A stretch of DNA of 64,000 bases, taken from assembly GCF_030711405.1 (NCBI RefSeq), contig NZ_JAULSI010000019.1:27615-91614 (forward strand), in the 5' to 3' direction. The translations under genes were made by a program, and so were the position numbers. The DNA comes from Massilia brevitalea (GTDB taxonomy: Bacteria; Pseudomonadota; Gammaproteobacteria; Burkholderiales; Burkholderiaceae_D). The notes under the pieces are model-generated. The model saw only the letters and a list, made by a program, of their open reading frames with translations, had not been told where the DNA came from and ran no database searches. Shown in pieces: positions 24,564 to 35,465 of the stretch (positions within the stretch are counted from its first letter, which is position 1; the number at the start of each line of letters is the position of its first letter).

Positions 24564-26897
24564 ATGGGAATCATGTCGTTGAATTTTCTGTCGAAGGGCA
24601 AGGCCGGAGACGAAACCGTGTTGTCGTCGCCGGATACCGAGTTCGGTGAAGGCGCCGGCGGCGCGCTGGCGCTGCCCGGCGGGGGAATCCTGGGCGCCGC
24701 TGCGGCTGCCCCCGCCCCGGCCGCCGAAGCCGCTTCCGGCTCGGCCGGCGATGCGATGCGCCGCCTCGGCCACCTGGTGCGTCCCGGCGCCGCCGGCGCC
24801 GACGACGAGGAAGAAAGCAACCTCAGTCTGCCCCTGATCGGCCACCTGTCGCTGCCGCGCCAGCTGCGCATCCTGCTGGTCGCCTTTGGCGGCGGCATCC
24901 TGCTGACCATCCTCGGGATGTGGCAGAACGCCAACGTGAACGCCCGCGTCGCTGCCCAGATCCAGGTCGCCAGCGAAGTGCAGCTGCACTCGCAGCGCGT
25001 CGGCAAGGCTGCGCCGAATGCGCTGTCCGGCAACGCCGACTCGTTCACCCAATTGGCCGAAAGCCGCAACGAAGTGAACCGCGACCTGCGCCTGCTGAGC
25101 GCGGGCGGCAGCGTCGGCAACGTCACCGTGCCGGGCGCCAGCGGACGCCAGGGCGCGCTGCTGGGACGGGTGCGCGCCACCTGGACCGCTTCCGAGCTCG
25201 GTGCGGCCAACATCCTGCAGATGAAGGGCGCGCTGATCGGCTTCGATAAAAGCGTGAAGCAGCTCGACGCACTGGCCACCGAGATGCTGGTGCTGACCGA
25301 AGACCTGATGGCGCAGAACGTGGAGCGCGGCGCCAGCGCGCGCGAACTGGCCGCGATCGGCCGCATGATGATGCTGACCCAGCGCCTGGCGCGCGGCGCG
25401 AACAGCTTCTTCGCCATCGGCGTGCCGCGCGACGACGCCGCGGTGCGCATCGGCGCCGACAGCGCCGCCTTCGAGCACGCCCTGCAAACCCTGCTGAGCG
25501 GCGCCGCTGCCCAGCGCAACGACGATTTGCGCGACAAGCTGCGCCAGATCCAGGTGCGCTTCGAGGCCTTCCGCAAGGACTTCACGCCCTTCCTCGACAA
25601 CCCGGTGGCCTACTCGAAGGCGCGCGCCGCGGCCCGCACCATCCACCGCGACAATGAGGAAATGAAGAAGCAGGTGGCGTCGCTGGAAGCGAGCTACCGC
25701 TCGCAGCAGTCCTCGTCGAATCCCTGGTTCTGGCTGCTGGTGGCGGCCTCGGTGTTCACCCTGGCTACCGCTTTCTCGATCAGCCGCGTCATGCTGCAGG
25801 ACTCGCGCAACCGCACCCGCGGCGCGGAAAACCGCCGCCGCGAAGCCGAGGCCAGCCGCCAGCTGGCCCAGGCCAAGGAAGAAGAAGCCAAGGCCACCAA
25901 CGACCAGAACCAGGCCGCCATTCTGCGCCTGATGAACGAACTGCAGGACGTCGCGAACGGCGACCTGACCGTGCACGCCACCGTCTCGGAAGACATCACC
26001 GGCGCGATCGCCGACTCGGTCAACTTCACCGTCGAGGAATTGCGCGGCCTGGTGCAGCGCGTGACCGGCACCGCCGAGCAGGTGACCCAGGCCTCGAACG
26101 AAGCCCAGGACGTCTCCGCCGAACTGCTGGGCGCCACCGAGGCGCAGTCGCGCGAGATCGAGGACGCCTCCTCGACCGTCCTGCGCATGGCGAACGAGAT
26201 TACCGACGTGTCGAAGTCGGCTAACGAATCGGCCGACGTGGCGCGCCAGTCGGTGGCGGCGGCGGAGCAGGGCTCGGCGGCGGTGCAGAATGCGATCATC
26301 GGCATGAACGAGATCCGCGAGCAGATCCAGGAAACCTCGAAGCGCATCAAGCGCCTGGGCGAATCCTCGCAGGAGATCGGCGAGATCACCGAGCTGATTT
26401 CCGACATTACCGAGCAGACCAACGTGCTGGCGCTGAACGCGGCGATCCAGGCGGCGTCGGCCGGCGAAGCGGGACGCGGCTTCTCGGTCGTGGCGGAAGA
26501 GGTGCAGCGCCTGGCGGAACGCTCGGGCGAGGCGGCCAAGCAGATCGGCGCCCTGGTGCGCACCATCCAAACCGATACCCACGACGCCGTGGCGGCGATG
26601 GAAAAATCGACCCAGGGCGTGGTCGAGGGGGCGCGCCTGTCGGATGCGGCCGGCGCCGCACTGGCCGACATCTCGCGCGTCTCGAACCGCCTGGCCGAAC
26701 TGATCCAGGGTATCTCGTTCGCCACCGGCTTGCAGGCGACGTCCGCCAACGGCGTGGCGCACAATATGCAGCACATCCTGTCGGTGACCGAGCACACCCA
26801 GGCCGGCACGCGCCAGACCGCCCAATCGATCCACCAGCTGGCAGCGCTGGCGCAGGAACTGAAAAACTCGGTGTCGCGCTTCCGCGTGGCCCCATAA
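24564..26897 (+). CDS. pilJ: Type IV pilus methyl-accepting chemotaxis protein PilJ
   Basis: This 777-residue receptor has an Ala/Gly-rich cytoplasmic N-terminus, membrane segments near 95-118 and 390-412, and a PilJ-type periplasmic sensor between them. A HAMP-like stretch and a long coiled-coil signalling domain follow. The conserved hairpin tip [24 protein letters not shown] lies near 612-635 and is the binding site for PilI and ChpA. PilJ senses pilus tension or pilin. The chpA gene starts 13 bases downstream. No methyltransferase (pilK) or methylesterase (chpB) gene lies next to it here. Confidence 0.94.
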   Translation: MGIMSLNFLSKGKAGDETVLSSPDTEFGEGAGGALALPGGGILGAAAAAPAPAAEAASGSAGDAMRRLGHLVRPGAAGADDEEESNLSLPLIGHLSLPRQLRILLVAFGGGILLTILGMWQNANVNARVAAQIQVASEVQLHSQRVGKAAPNALSGNADSFTQLAESRNEVNRDLRLLSAGGSVGNVTVPGASGRQGALLGRVRATWTASELGAANILQMKGALIGFDKSVKQLDALATEMLVLTEDLMAQNVERGASARELAAIGRMMMLTQRLARGANSFFAIGVPRDDAAVRIGADSAAFEHALQTLLSGAAAQRNDDLRDKLRQIQVRFEAFRKDFTPFLDNPVAYSKARAAARTIHRDNEEMKKQVASLEASYRSQQSSSNPWFWLLVAASVFTLATAFSISRVMLQDSRNRTRGAENRRREAEASRQLAQAKEEEAKATNDQNQAAILRLMNELQDVANGDLTVHATVSEDITGAIADSVNFTVEELRGLVQRVTGTAEQVTQASNEAQDVSAELLGATEAQSREIEDASSTVLRMANEITDVSKSANESADVARQSVAAAEQGSAAVQNAIIGMNEIREQIQETSKRIKRLGESSQEIGEITELISDITEQTNVLALNAAIQAASAGEAGRGFSVVAEEVQRLAERSGEAAKQIGALVRTIQTDTHDAVAAMEKSTQGVVEGARLSDAAGAALADISRVSNRLAELIQGISFATGLQATSANGVAHNMQHILSVTEHTQAGTRQTAQSIHQLAALAQELKNSVSRFRVAP

Positions 26898-26910
26898 GCA
26901 AGCGACGACC

Positions 26911-29900
26911 ATGACTTCATCCCTGCCAGCGAGCACCTTCGATACCGGCCCGTTGTCCTGGGTGATCGGCGAAATCCGCGATGCCCTCGAGCGCTCCGGC
27001 AGCGCGCTGAACGACGCCGCGGCGCGTTCGCCCGAGGCGCGGCCGACCCTGCTGCTGCATGCGAAGACCCACCTGCACCAGGCCCACGGCGCACTGCAGA
27101 TGGTGGACGTGGAAGGCGTGGAGCTGCTCACCGCCGCCGCCGAGCGCGCCCTCGACGCCTTCAAGGACCGTTCGCTCGACTGCACGGCGGAGCACGCGAA
27201 GACCGTGCGCGACGCCTATGGCGCGATCGGCGAATACCTGGAAGAGCTGGTGGCCGGCGCCGCGCCGCAGCCGGTGCGCTTGTTCCCGTATTACCGCGCG
27301 TTGCAGGAACTGCTGGGCGCGGAGCGCGTGCACCCGTCGGACCTGCTGGTGGTGGATACGTCCGTCACGCTGGACCTGCCGGCATCGTCCGATGCCGGTG
27401 CGCCGGACTATGCCGGCTGCCGCGCGCGTTTTGAAAAATCGCTGCTGCCTTATTTGAAGAGCGTCGATCCGCAGCACGCGCAAGCCCTGGCCGACGCCAT
27501 CGCGCCGCTGGCCGCCAGTGGCGACGCCTATGCGCGCACCTTCTGGACGGCGCTGCACGCCTTTGCCGCGCTGGTCGGCAGCGGCGCCTTGCCCGCCGAC
27601 CTGTACGTGAAACAGCTGTTCGGCCAGATCAATTTGCAGCTGCGCCGCCTGTCGCAAGGGCAGGCCAGCCTGCCGGATGCGCTGCTGCGCGATGCGCTGT
27701 TCTTCATTGCCGCCGTGCCCACTGGTGGGGACGAAGATGAGGACGAGGTGGCTGCATTGCGCCGCGTCTTCCGCCTGGGCGGCGCCGTGCCCGCCAACTA
27801 TGCCGAGCGCCGCTACGGCCGGGTCGACCCGGCCGCGCTGAAGGAAGCCAAGGAAGCGCTGGCGCGCTCGAAGTCCGACTGGGACCAGCTGGCGGTGCAC
27901 GCCGACGGCACACGCGAGGCCGATTTCAATGCCGCCCTGGCCACCCTGGCCGGCGCCAGCGACAGGCTCGGCGCGCCGGCGCTGGCCCAGCTGCTGCGCG
28001 AACTCGGCCAGGCCGCCAGCGACTCGATCGCCTGCGGCCGCAGCGACCAGTTCGGGCTGGAGATGGCGGCTGCCATGCTGTTCGTCGAACATGGCCTGGA
28101 CCAGGTGCGCCAGCTGCCCGAGGACTTCGGGCAGCACGCCGAAGTGGTCGGCCAGCGCCTGCTGGCCCTGGCCGCCGGCGCCACGCCGCCGGACGCGCCG
28201 CCATGGCAAAGCGAACTGGCCGGCCGCATCCAGCAGAGCCAGACCGTGGCCGTGCTGGCCGGCGAGATCAAGAGCGGGCTGCGCCAGGTCGAGAAGCTGC
28301 TCGACGATTATTACGACCAGCCGCAGCTCAAGCGCGGCGCGCTGGACCAGGCCGCGCCGCTGCTGCACGGGATCGAGGGCGCCCTGCGCATCCTCGACCA
28401 GGACGAGGCCGCGCGCGCCGCGGTCCACGTGCGCGACGCCGTGCGCGGGCTGGGACAGGGCGATGGCGACGTCGCCGCCCAGGCCGCGCCGCTGCACAAC
28501 ATCGCCCGGAACATCGGCGTGCTCGGCTTCTTCACCGACATGCTGGCCCAGAACAGCGACAGCGCCCGGACCCGCTTTGCCTTCGATGCGGACGCGGGAT
28601 TGCTGCGCGAACTGAGCATCGAGCAGGCGCAGGCGCAGGCGCAGGCGCATGCGCAACTCGGCGCGCAGGCGAATGGGCATGATGCCGCGCCGGCCGCGCA
28701 GGTTTCCACGCCACCGGCGGCCGTGCCGGCGCCGCAGGCAGCGCAAGCCGCCCAGCCGGACGCCATCGACGCCGAGCTGCTCGAGATCTTCGTCACCGAG
28801 GCCGGCGAGGTGCTGGACACGGTGGACGGCACGCTGCCCCAGCTGCACGCCAACCCGGCCGCCCAGGACGCGCTGATCATCGTGCGCCGCGCCTTCCACA
28901 CCTTGAAGGGCAGTGCGCGCATGGTCGGCCTGGAGGAATTCGCCGCCACCGCCGCCGCGCTCGAACGCGTGATGAATGTCTGGCTGGCCGATGGCCGCGC
29001 CGCCACGCCGGACCTGCTGGCGCTGGCCGCGCACGCGCACGCCCAGCTGCTGCCCTGGGTGGCCGAGCTGGCCCACAGCGGCCAGTCTGCGCGCAGCGGC
29101 GTCGGCCTGGTCGCGGCGGCCGAGCGGGTGCAGGCCGGCGGGGCCTTCGTGGAGGACGAGGCGCCGGACGAGGTGGCGGCGGCTGAAGCCGTTCCGGCAG
29201 CGCAGCCGGCCGATGCCGCCGCCGAACCGGAGCCGTTCGCCGAGCCGCATGACGCGTTGCAGGCTGCGCCGGAAACCGAAGCTGAAGCCGCGCCGGAAAC
29301 CGAATTCGAGGGGGAGCAGCACGAGGCCCAGCCGGTCCCGACGAACGTGTTCGCGCTGCCGGCGGCCACCCGGCCGCTGCCGGAGCAGGACGACAGCATG
29401 CGCCGCGTGGGCGAGCTGGACATCCCGCTGGCGCTGTACAACATCTATGTCGCCGAAACCGACGAGCTGCTGCGCACGCTCGAGCGCGACTTCGGCGAAT
29501 GGCGCCACGAGCCGGGCCGCGAGGTTACGCCCGACGCGCTGAAAGCGGTGCACACATTGGCCGGCACCTCGGCCACGGTCGGCTTCGACGCCCTGCACGA
29601 CCTGGCCCAGGCCCTGGAAACCACGCTCGAACACCTGGGCGAACCGGCGCCGCTGCTGGACGCCGCCCAGCACGACGTGCTCGACGCCGTCCTGGCGCGC
29701 GTGCGCGACATGCTGCAAACCTTTGCGCGCGGCGAGCTCGCCCCCGGCCAGCCGGAACTGCTGGATGCGCTGGCGACGCTGCGCGCCCGCTTCACGGCGC
29801 AGCAGGCCGACGACCTGTACGGCGACGTGCCGCAGGACCTGGCGCAGCGCCTCGACGCCCTGTTCGCCGACACCTACGACAGCCTGATGGCCGACCCGCA

Positions 29901-32613
29901 ACCGGAGCTGATACCCGCGCCGGCGGCAGCGCCTGCGGGCGCCGCCGCAACCGACGACATCGACGCGCTCTTCGGCCTCGATATCGACGACCTGTTCGAC
30001 AGCCCGGCGCCGGCACCGGCTCCGATCGCTCCGGTGGACGAACCGGCTGCCGAATCGGTCAGCGACACCGACACGCTGGCCGCGGCCGAAGCCGACTTCG
30101 CCGACAGCATCGAACTGGCCGAACCCGAGCCGATCGAGCTGCCGATCGAATTCGATATCGCTGCGCCGGAGGAACCCGAACCTGCATACGAACCGGAACC
30201 GGAACCGGAACCCGCAGTCCAGCCCGAGGCCGAAACCGCCGGTGCACCGGAAACCGCCGCCGACAACCTGGCCGCGCCGGAACTCGAAGCCGTCGCGCTG
30301 CCGGTGACCCTGGACGCAGCGGTCGCTGCGCCCCTGGCCGGCGAGCCCGTCCTGCACGACGAACTCGACCCCGACCTGCTGCCGGTCTTCCTGGAAGAAG
30401 CCGCCGACTTGCTGCCGCAGATCGGCAATGGCCTGCGCCAGTGGCAGCAGGATCCGAGCGACACGGGGCCGGCGCAAGGACTGCTGCGCACCCTGCACAC
30501 GGTCAAGGGCAGTGCGCGCATGGCCGGCGCAATGCGCATCGGCCAGCACACCCACGAACTGGAAACCCAGATCGAGAACATGGTCCACGCCGGGACCACG
30601 GCGCCGGGCGCCTTCGACGAACTGATGGCCAGCTACGACCAGGTGCTGGTGCTGTTCGAGCAGCTGGTCAAGCCGGCCGCGCTCGAGGCCGAAGGCGCCG
30701 AGCCAGCCGCGGCGGCACCTGGCGCCGCGGCCGACGCCCCCATCCTGCCAGCCTTGCCCGCCGCGCCGGCCGACGCCCAGGGCGAGGCGCGCACGCCGCT
30801 GGTGCGGGTGCGCGCCGACATCCTCGACCGCCTGGTGACCCAGGCCGGCGAAGTCTCAATCACGCGCTCGCGCCTGGAAAACCAGATGGGCGTGCTGAAG
30901 ACCGCGCTGAACGACTTCTCGGACAACCTGGGCCGCCTGCGGCGCCAGCTGCGCGAAGTCGAGATGCAGGCCGAATCGCAGATCGCCTCGCGCATGTCGA
31001 TTGCCGGCGAGCGCGAATTCGATCCGCTCGAATTCGACCGCTTCACGCGCCTGCAGGAACTCACGCGCATGATGGCCGAGAGCGTGAACGACGTCGCCTC
31101 GTTCCAGGAGTCGCTGGCGCGCAGTGTCGACGGCGCCAACGAGGAACTGGCGGCGCAGTCGCGCATGACACGCGATCTGCAGCGCGATTTGATGCGGGTG
31201 CGCATGGTGCCGTTTGCCAGCCTGTCGGAACGCCTGTTCCGCGTGGCGCGCCAGACCGCCAAGGAAACCGACAAGCGCGTCAACCTGGATATCCGCGGCG
31301 GCGGCGTGGAAATCGACCGCAGCGTGCTGGAACAGATGGCCGCGCCTTTCGAACACCTGCTGCGCAACGCCATCGTGCACGGCATCGAGCCGCGCGCCGC
31401 GCGCACGGCCGCCGGCAAGAACGAGACCGGCGAGGTGCTGGTGCAGGTCAGCCAGCAGGGCAACGAGGTCGTGCTGCAGTTCAGCGACGACGGCGCCGGC
31501 CTCGACCTGGAGCGCATCCGCGCCAAGGCGCGCGCGCAAGGGCTGGCCGAGCCGGATGCCGAGCTGTCGGACAAGGACGCCGCGGAGCTGATCTTCGCGC
31601 CGGGCTTCTCGACCGCCGATACCCTGACCGAGCTGGCCGGACGCGGCGTCGGCATGGACGTGGTGCGCTCGGAAGCCCAGGCGCTGGGCGGACGCGTGGT
31701 GATCGCATCAAGTGCGGGGCAGGGCACGCGCTTCACCATCCACCTGCCGCTGACCCTGGCGGTAACGCAGGTGGTGCTGGTGGCCAGCGCCGGCAAGACC
31801 TACGCCTTGCCCTCGACCCTGGTCGAGCAGGTGATGCCGGTGCGCGAACCCGACCTGCAGGCCGCCGCCGCGGCCGGCGTGCTGGAGGTGCAGGGCCAGG
31901 TGCTGCCTTTCCATTACCTGCCGGCGCTGCTGGGCGAAGGCGGGACCTTCGAACCCGGCATGCGTTCGCGCCCGGTGATGCTGCTGCACAGCGGCGGCGA
32001 ACGCATCGCACTGCAGGTCGACGAGGTGCTGGGCAACCGCGAGGTGGTGATCAAGAATTTGGGTCCGCAGCTGGCGCGCGTGCCGGGCATCGCCGGCGCC
32101 ACGGTGCTGGGCTCGGGCGACATCGTGCTGATCCTGAACCCGCTGGCGCTGGGCCGCAACGCCGGCACCGCCGTGCCGATGGTCGACGTACCGCAGCACC
32201 CGGTGCCGGCGGTGCACAAGCCGATGGTGATGGTGGTCGACGATTCGCTGACCGTGCGCCGCGTGACCCAGCGCCTGCTGGAACGCGAAGGCTACCGCGT
32301 GGCCCTGGCCAAGGACGGCGTCGACGCGCTCGAGCAGCTGCCAGAAGTGCGGCCCGACCTGATGCTGGTGGATATCGAGATGCCGCGCATGGACGGCTTC
32401 GACCTGGTGCGCCACGTGCGCGGCGATGCGGCAACGCACGCCATCCCGGTCATCATGATCACCTCGCGCACGGCGGACAAGCACCGCAACTACGCGATGG
32501 GGCTGGGGGTGAATGCCTACTTCGGCAAGCCGTTCCAGGAGCCGGTGTTATTGGGAGCGATTGCGGGCTTGCTGGGTGGGGAGATGCCGCCGGCGGAAGG
32601 CGGCGTGTCGTAA
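26911..32613 (+). CDS. chpA: Hybrid CheA-type kinase ChpA of the Pil-Chp system
   Basis: This 1900-residue kinase drives the type IV pilus signalling pathway. After an N-terminal FimL/ChpA-like region it has three clear HPt domains with phospho-histidines near His663 (AFHTLKGSARM), His881 (VHTLAGTSATVG) and His1196 (LHTVKGSARMAG), separated by Ala/Pro/Glu-rich linkers. Then come a dimerisation segment (near 1293-1330), an HATPase domain with N-box HLLRNAIVHGIE (1482-1493) and the loop GRGVGMDVV, a CheW-like domain (about 1615-1750), and a C-terminal receiver with Asp1821 (LMLVDIEMPRMDG). P. aeruginosa ChpA is longer with more Xpt domains. A second histidine near residue 53 (HLHQAHGAL) may be a degenerate HPt. 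The gene ends in a REP-rich gap. Confidence 0.95.
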   Translation: MTSSLPASTFDTGPLSWVIGEIRDALERSGSALNDAAARSPEARPTLLLHAKTHLHQAHGALQMVDVEGVELLTAAAERALDAFKDRSLDCTAEHAKTVRDAYGAIGEYLEELVAGAAPQPVRLFPYYRALQELLGAERVHPSDLLVVDTSVTLDLPASSDAGAPDYAGCRARFEKSLLPYLKSVDPQHAQALADAIAPLAASGDAYARTFWTALHAFAALVGSGALPADLYVKQLFGQINLQLRRLSQGQASLPDALLRDALFFIAAVPTGGDEDEDEVAALRRVFRLGGAVPANYAERRYGRVDPAALKEAKEALARSKSDWDQLAVHADGTREADFNAALATLAGASDRLGAPALAQLLRELGQAASDSIACGRSDQFGLEMAAAMLFVEHGLDQVRQLPEDFGQHAEVVGQRLLALAAGATPPDAPPWQSELAGRIQQSQTVAVLAGEIKSGLRQVEKLLDDYYDQPQLKRGALDQAAPLLHGIEGALRILDQDEAARAAVHVRDAVRGLGQGDGDVAAQAAPLHNIARNIGVLGFFTDMLAQNSDSARTRFAFDADAGLLRELSIEQAQAQAQAHAQLGAQANGHDAAPAAQVSTPPAAVPAPQAAQAAQPDAIDAELLEIFVTEAGEVLDTVDGTLPQLHANPAAQDALIIVRRAFHTLKGSARMVGLEEFAATAAALERVMNVWLADGRAATPDLLALAAHAHAQLLPWVAELAHSGQSARSGVGLVAAAERVQAGGAFVEDEAPDEVAAAEAVPAAQPADAAAEPEPFAEPHDALQAAPETEAEAAPETEFEGEQHEAQPVPTNVFALPAATRPLPEQDDSMRRVGELDIPLALYNIYVAETDELLRTLERDFGEWRHEPGREVTPDALKAVHTLAGTSATVGFDALHDLAQALETTLEHLGEPAPLLDAAQHDVLDAVLARVRDMLQTFARGELAPGQPELLDALATLRARFTAQQADDLYGDVPQDLAQRLDALFADTYDSLMADPQPELIPAPAAAPAGAAATDDIDALFGLDIDDLFDSPAPAPAPIAPVDEPAAESVSDTDTLAAAEADFADSIELAEPEPIELPIEFDIAAPEEPEPAYEPEPEPEPAVQPEAETAGAPETAADNLAAPELEAVALPVTLDAAVAAPLAGEPVLHDELDPDLLPVFLEEAADLLPQIGNGLRQWQQDPSDTGPAQGLLRTLHTVKGSARMAGAMRIGQHTHELETQIENMVHAGTTAPGAFDELMASYDQVLVLFEQLVKPAALEAEGAEPAAAAPGAAADAPILPALPAAPADAQGEARTPLVRVRADILDRLVTQAGEVSITRSRLENQMGVLKTALNDFSDNLGRLRRQLREVEMQAESQIASRMSIAGEREFDPLEFDRFTRLQELTRMMAESVNDVASFQESLARSVDGANEELAAQSRMTRDLQRDLMRVRMVPFASLSERLFRVARQTAKETDKRVNLDIRGGGVEIDRSVLEQMAAPFEHLLRNAIVHGIEPRAARTAAGKNETGEVLVQVSQQGNEVVLQFSDDGAGLDLERIRAKARAQGLAEPDAELSDKDAAELIFAPGFSTADTLTELAGRGVGMDVVRSEAQALGGRVVIASSAGQGTRFTIHLPLTLAVTQVVLVASAGKTYALPSTLVEQVMPVREPDLQAAAAAGVLEVQGQVLPFHYLPALLGEGGTFEPGMRSRPVMLLHSGGERIALQVDEVLGNREVVIKNLGPQLARVPGIAGATVLGSGDIVLILNPLALGRNAGTAVPMVDVPQHPVPAVHKPMVMVVDDSLTVRRVTQRLLEREGYRVALAKDGVDALEQLPEVRPDLMLVDIEMPRMDGFDLVRHVRGDAATHAIPVIMITSRTADKHRNYAMGLGVNAYFGKPFQEPVLLGAIAGLLGGEMPPAEGGVS

Positions 32614-32614
32614 C

Positions 32615-32700
32615 CGCGTGGGCACGAGTGCCTACGCCGGCCGCGCCCACCCTACGGAACCCCGCTCTTGTAGGGTGGGCACTTGTGCCCACGCGGTACT
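32615..32700. repeat. Pair of REP-like palindromes after chpA
   Basis: An inverted, degenerate copy (GTGGGCACGAGTGCCTAC, 32618-32635) begins 4 bases after the chpA stop and is followed by CGCCCACCCTACGG. A perfect forward copy (GTGGGCACTTGTGCCCAC) lies at 32675-32692. The pair fills the gap between convergent chpA and the photolyase gene and could act as a transcription barrier. Confidence 0.85.
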
Positions 32701-32708
32701 ACGGCCGA

Positions 32709-34193
32709 TCAATCGTCCGGCTGCGCGAGAGCCTTCACCACCGCAAACCGCGCCAGCGTCTTCTCGCGCGCCTCATCATGCTTCACCAACCGCTCCGGAT
32801 AATCCCTCCCCAGCACCACACCGCACGCCGCCAATTCGTCCGCCGGCACCAGCCACGGCGCATGCACATCGCGCGCATCGAGCTTGCCCAACTGCGGCAG
32901 ATACTGCCGGATGAACTCCCCGCGCGCATCGAACTTCTCCGATTGCCGCACCGGATTGAAGATCCTGAACCAAGGCTGCGCGTCGCACCCCGTCGACGCC
33001 GCCCACTGCCAGCCCCCGACATTCGACGCCATGTCGTAATCGTTCAGCTTCAGCGCAAAGTAACGCTCGCCCCAGCGCCAGTCGATCCCCAGGTCCTTCA
33101 CCAAAAAGCTCGCCGTCACCATGCGCAACCGGTTGTGCATGAAGCCCGTCCGGTTCAGCTGCAGCATGGCCGCATCGACCAGCGGATAGCCGGTCCGTCC
33201 CTCGCACCAGGCCGCAAACAGCGCGTCGGCTTCCGCCCCCGCCTCCCACGCCACCGCGTCAAACGCCGGCTTGAACGAGCGCTCCGCCAGGTGCGGATGG
33301 TGCGACAGGATCATCGCGTAGAAATCGCGCCACACCAGTTCCGACAGCCACACCGGCGCACCGGCGCCGCCGGCCCCCATCGCCATCATCTGCTGCAGCG
33401 TGCGCACCAGGTGGCGCACCGAGGTGGTGCCGAAGCGCAGGTGGATCGACAGCTGCGAGGTGCCGGCCTGCGCCGGGAAATCGCGCGCCGTGCCGTAGTC
33501 GGCCAGGCGCGGCAGGAAGCTTTCGAACAGCGCAGTGGCGCCGGACATGCCGGCCGGAGCGGGCAGGGGGCCGTCCTCGAAGCCCAGTTCCGCCAGGCTC
33601 GGGATGGCCACCTCGGGCAGCGCTGCCAGGGCCGCCGCATGCGGTTCGATCATCCACGGCGCCACCGCGTCCGGCTCGGCCGCCAGGCGCTTGAGCCAAG
33701 CGTTTTTATACGGCGTGAACACGCCATATACCTTGCCCATCTGCGTCAGCACTTCGCTCTTCTCGAACACCACCTGGTCCTTGAAGCCCAGTAGCGTGCG
33801 GCCGTTTGCCGCCAGCGCCTCGGCAACGACAGCATCGCGCGCCACCGCACCCGGCTCGTAGTCGGCGTTCGCATACACCGCATCCACCCCCAGCTCGGCC
33901 GCCAGGGCGGGAATGATGTCCTGCGCCAGCCCCTGCCTGACGATCAGGCCGCCGCCCAGCCGGCGCAGTTCGGCATCGAGTTCGTGCAGGCTGGCGTGGA
34001 TGAAACGCACGCGCCGGTCGTCGCGCGGCAGGCCGTCGAGGATGGCGCGATCGAAGACGAACACGCAGTAGACAGACCGTGAATCGGACCGTGAGGCGGC
34101 CTGCGAGGCGCGCAGCGCGTGGTGCAGCGCGGCATGGTCGAAAGCGCGCAGGTCGCGCCGGAACCAGACCAAGGACTTGCTTATTGGAATCAT
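32709..34193 (-). CDS. phrB: Deoxyribodipyrimidine photolyase
   Basis: This 494-residue class I CPD photolyase repairs UV-induced pyrimidine dimers with light, FAD and an antenna cofactor. The N-terminal antenna domain starts SLVWFRRDLRAFDHAAL. The C-terminal FAD domain shows ARDFPAQAGTSQLSIHLRFG, WRDFYAMILSHHPHL, GRTGYPLVDAAMLQLNRTGFMHNRLRM and DYDMASNVGGWQWAASTGCDAQPWFRIFNP segments. ATG 34193 is preferred over a TTG five codons upstream because it directly precedes the conserved start. It is convergent with chpA and divergent from yqgE. Confidence 0.95.
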   Translation of the reverse strand: MIPISKSLVWFRRDLRAFDHAALHHALRASQAASRSDSRSVYCVFVFDRAILDGLPRDDRRVRFIHASLHELDAELRRLGGGLIVRQGLAQDIIPALAAELGVDAVYANADYEPGAVARDAVVAEALAANGRTLLGFKDQVVFEKSEVLTQMGKVYGVFTPYKNAWLKRLAAEPDAVAPWMIEPHAAALAALPEVAIPSLAELGFEDGPLPAPAGMSGATALFESFLPRLADYGTARDFPAQAGTSQLSIHLRFGTTSVRHLVRTLQQMMAMGAGGAGAPVWLSELVWRDFYAMILSHHPHLAERSFKPAFDAVAWEAGAEADALFAAWCEGRTGYPLVDAAMLQLNRTGFMHNRLRMVTASFLVKDLGIDWRWGERYFALKLNDYDMASNVGGWQWAASTGCDAQPWFRIFNPVRQSEKFDARGEFIRQYLPQLGKLDARDVHAPWLVPADELAACGVVLGRDYPERLVKHDEAREKTLARFAVVKALAQPDD

Positions 34194-34416
34194 TGTGTGT
34201 TCAGTCAACGCGGCGTAGAAGGCGACGCGCTATTTTACTGGCTTGTATCCTTCCTCTTGTATCCATCGTCCAGGGCCGCTGTGTTGGCAATCCTGCCGCG
34301 CGCAAACCACGCTGCCGGGTGGCTGCCCGGCGTTTCAGTGTAAACTAATGAAAACCTAATGTTGTGGTCTGGATACTAATGGACAATCAGCGCGTCAGCC
34401 AAGAGAGAGTCAGCGT

Positions 34417-35070
34417 ATGAAAAAGAGTAAAGTCGTCACCACTCTGCCCATGGCCGGCCTGTCGCAGGGAAGCGAAACCCTGGGAATCATCGGTCCGGCC
34501 GCTTCTGGGTTGAATTTAGCTAATCATTTCCTCATTGCCATGCCGTCCATGGAAGATCCGATCTTCGGCGGCGCGGTGGTGTACATCTGCGAACACAACG
34601 AAAAAGGCGTGCTCGGGGTCGTCATCAACAAGCCGACCGACATGACCATGGACGTGCTGTTCGACCGCATCGACCTGAAGGTGGCCGATGGCCTGCGTTC
34701 CGGCGTGGTGGACGAGCCGATCATGTTCGGCGGCCCGGTCCAGGACGACCGCGGCTTCGTGCTGCACAGCCCGGGCGGCCGCTATTCGTCCTCGCTCAAC
34801 GTCACCGAGGAAGTGGCGTTCACCACCTCGATCGACGTGCTCGAGGCGGTCGCCGGCGGCACCGGCCCGGAGCGCATGCTGGTCTCGATCGGCTATGCCG
34901 GCTGGAGCCCGGGTCAACTGGAAGAAGAGCTCTTGCGCAACGGCTGGCTGACGGTGGGCGCCGACGCCCACGTGCTGTTCGACCTGCCGATCGAGGAGCG
35001 CTACAATGCCGCCATCAAACTGCTTGGCATCGACCCGATGATGCTCGCCACCGAGGCCGGCCATGCGTGA
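34417..35070 (+). CDS. YqgE/AlgH family protein
   Basis: This 217-residue UPF0301 protein has the conserved [24 protein letters not shown] block and the later [13 protein letters not shown] and [14 protein letters not shown] blocks. Its function is unknown across bacteria, although it is strikingly often encoded next to ruvX, as here. The N-terminus is about 30 residues longer than the E. coli form. GAGAGAG lies upstream of ATG 34417. The stop overlaps the ruvX start (GTGA). The 208-base gap upstream separates it from the divergent photolyase and contains a TAAACT that could be a -10. Confidence 0.92.
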   Translation: MKKSKVVTTLPMAGLSQGSETLGIIGPAASGLNLANHFLIAMPSMEDPIFGGAVVYICEHNEKGVLGVVINKPTDMTMDVLFDRIDLKVADGLRSGVVDEPIMFGGPVQDDRGFVLHSPGGRYSSSLNVTEEVAFTTSIDVLEAVAGGTGPERMLVSIGYAGWSPGQLEEELLRNGWLTVGADAHVLFDLPIEERYNAAIKLLGIDPMMLATEAGHA

Positions 35071-35465
35071 CAATGCCTGACATCGTTTTTGGATTCGACT
35101 TCGGCGTCAAACGCATCGGCATTGCGATGGGCAACACCCTTACCGGGCAAGCCCAGCCGCTTTCCATTGTCGATGCGATCGACAACGCCACCCGCTTCAA
35201 GCTGATCGGCGCCCTGATCGACGAATGGCGCCCGGCGCGCCTGGTCGTCGGCGAGCCGCGCCATCCCGACGGCGCCGAGCACGACATGACCCTGCGCGCA
35301 CGCCGCTTCGCCAACCAATTGCACGGCCGCTTCAACCTGCCCGTCGAGCTGGTCGACGAGCGCTATTCTTCCGTTGTCATTCCCGCCAAGCGCGGCGAGC
35401 GCATCGACGCGAAAGCGGCCGCCATTATTTTGCAACAGTACTTTGACGACCATGCCAACAACTAA
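35067..35465 (+). CDS. ruvX: Holliday junction resolvase-like RuvX/YqgF
   Basis: This 132-residue RNase H-fold protein has the metal-binding start [14 protein letters not shown], a middle acidic segment [11 protein letters not shown] and the final DERYSS and [13 protein letters not shown] blocks. YqgF proteins take part in 16S rRNA 5' end maturation, and some cut Holliday junctions. The GTG start overlaps the yqgE stop; an ATG two codons later is possible. The end overlaps pyrR by 14 bases. Confidence 0.94.
   Translation: MTMPDIVFGFDFGVKRIGIAMGNTLTGQAQPLSIVDAIDNATRFKLIGALIDEWRPARLVVGEPRHPDGAEHDMTLRARRFANQLHGRFNLPVELVDERYSSVVIPAKRGERIDAKAAAIILQQYFDDHANN

Noticed and set aside
29499..33794. 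Open plus-strand frame of 1431 codons in another frame of chpA
   Set aside because: It is Arg/Gly/Ala-rich low complexity, crosses the end of chpA into the antisense of the photolyase, and has no family features.
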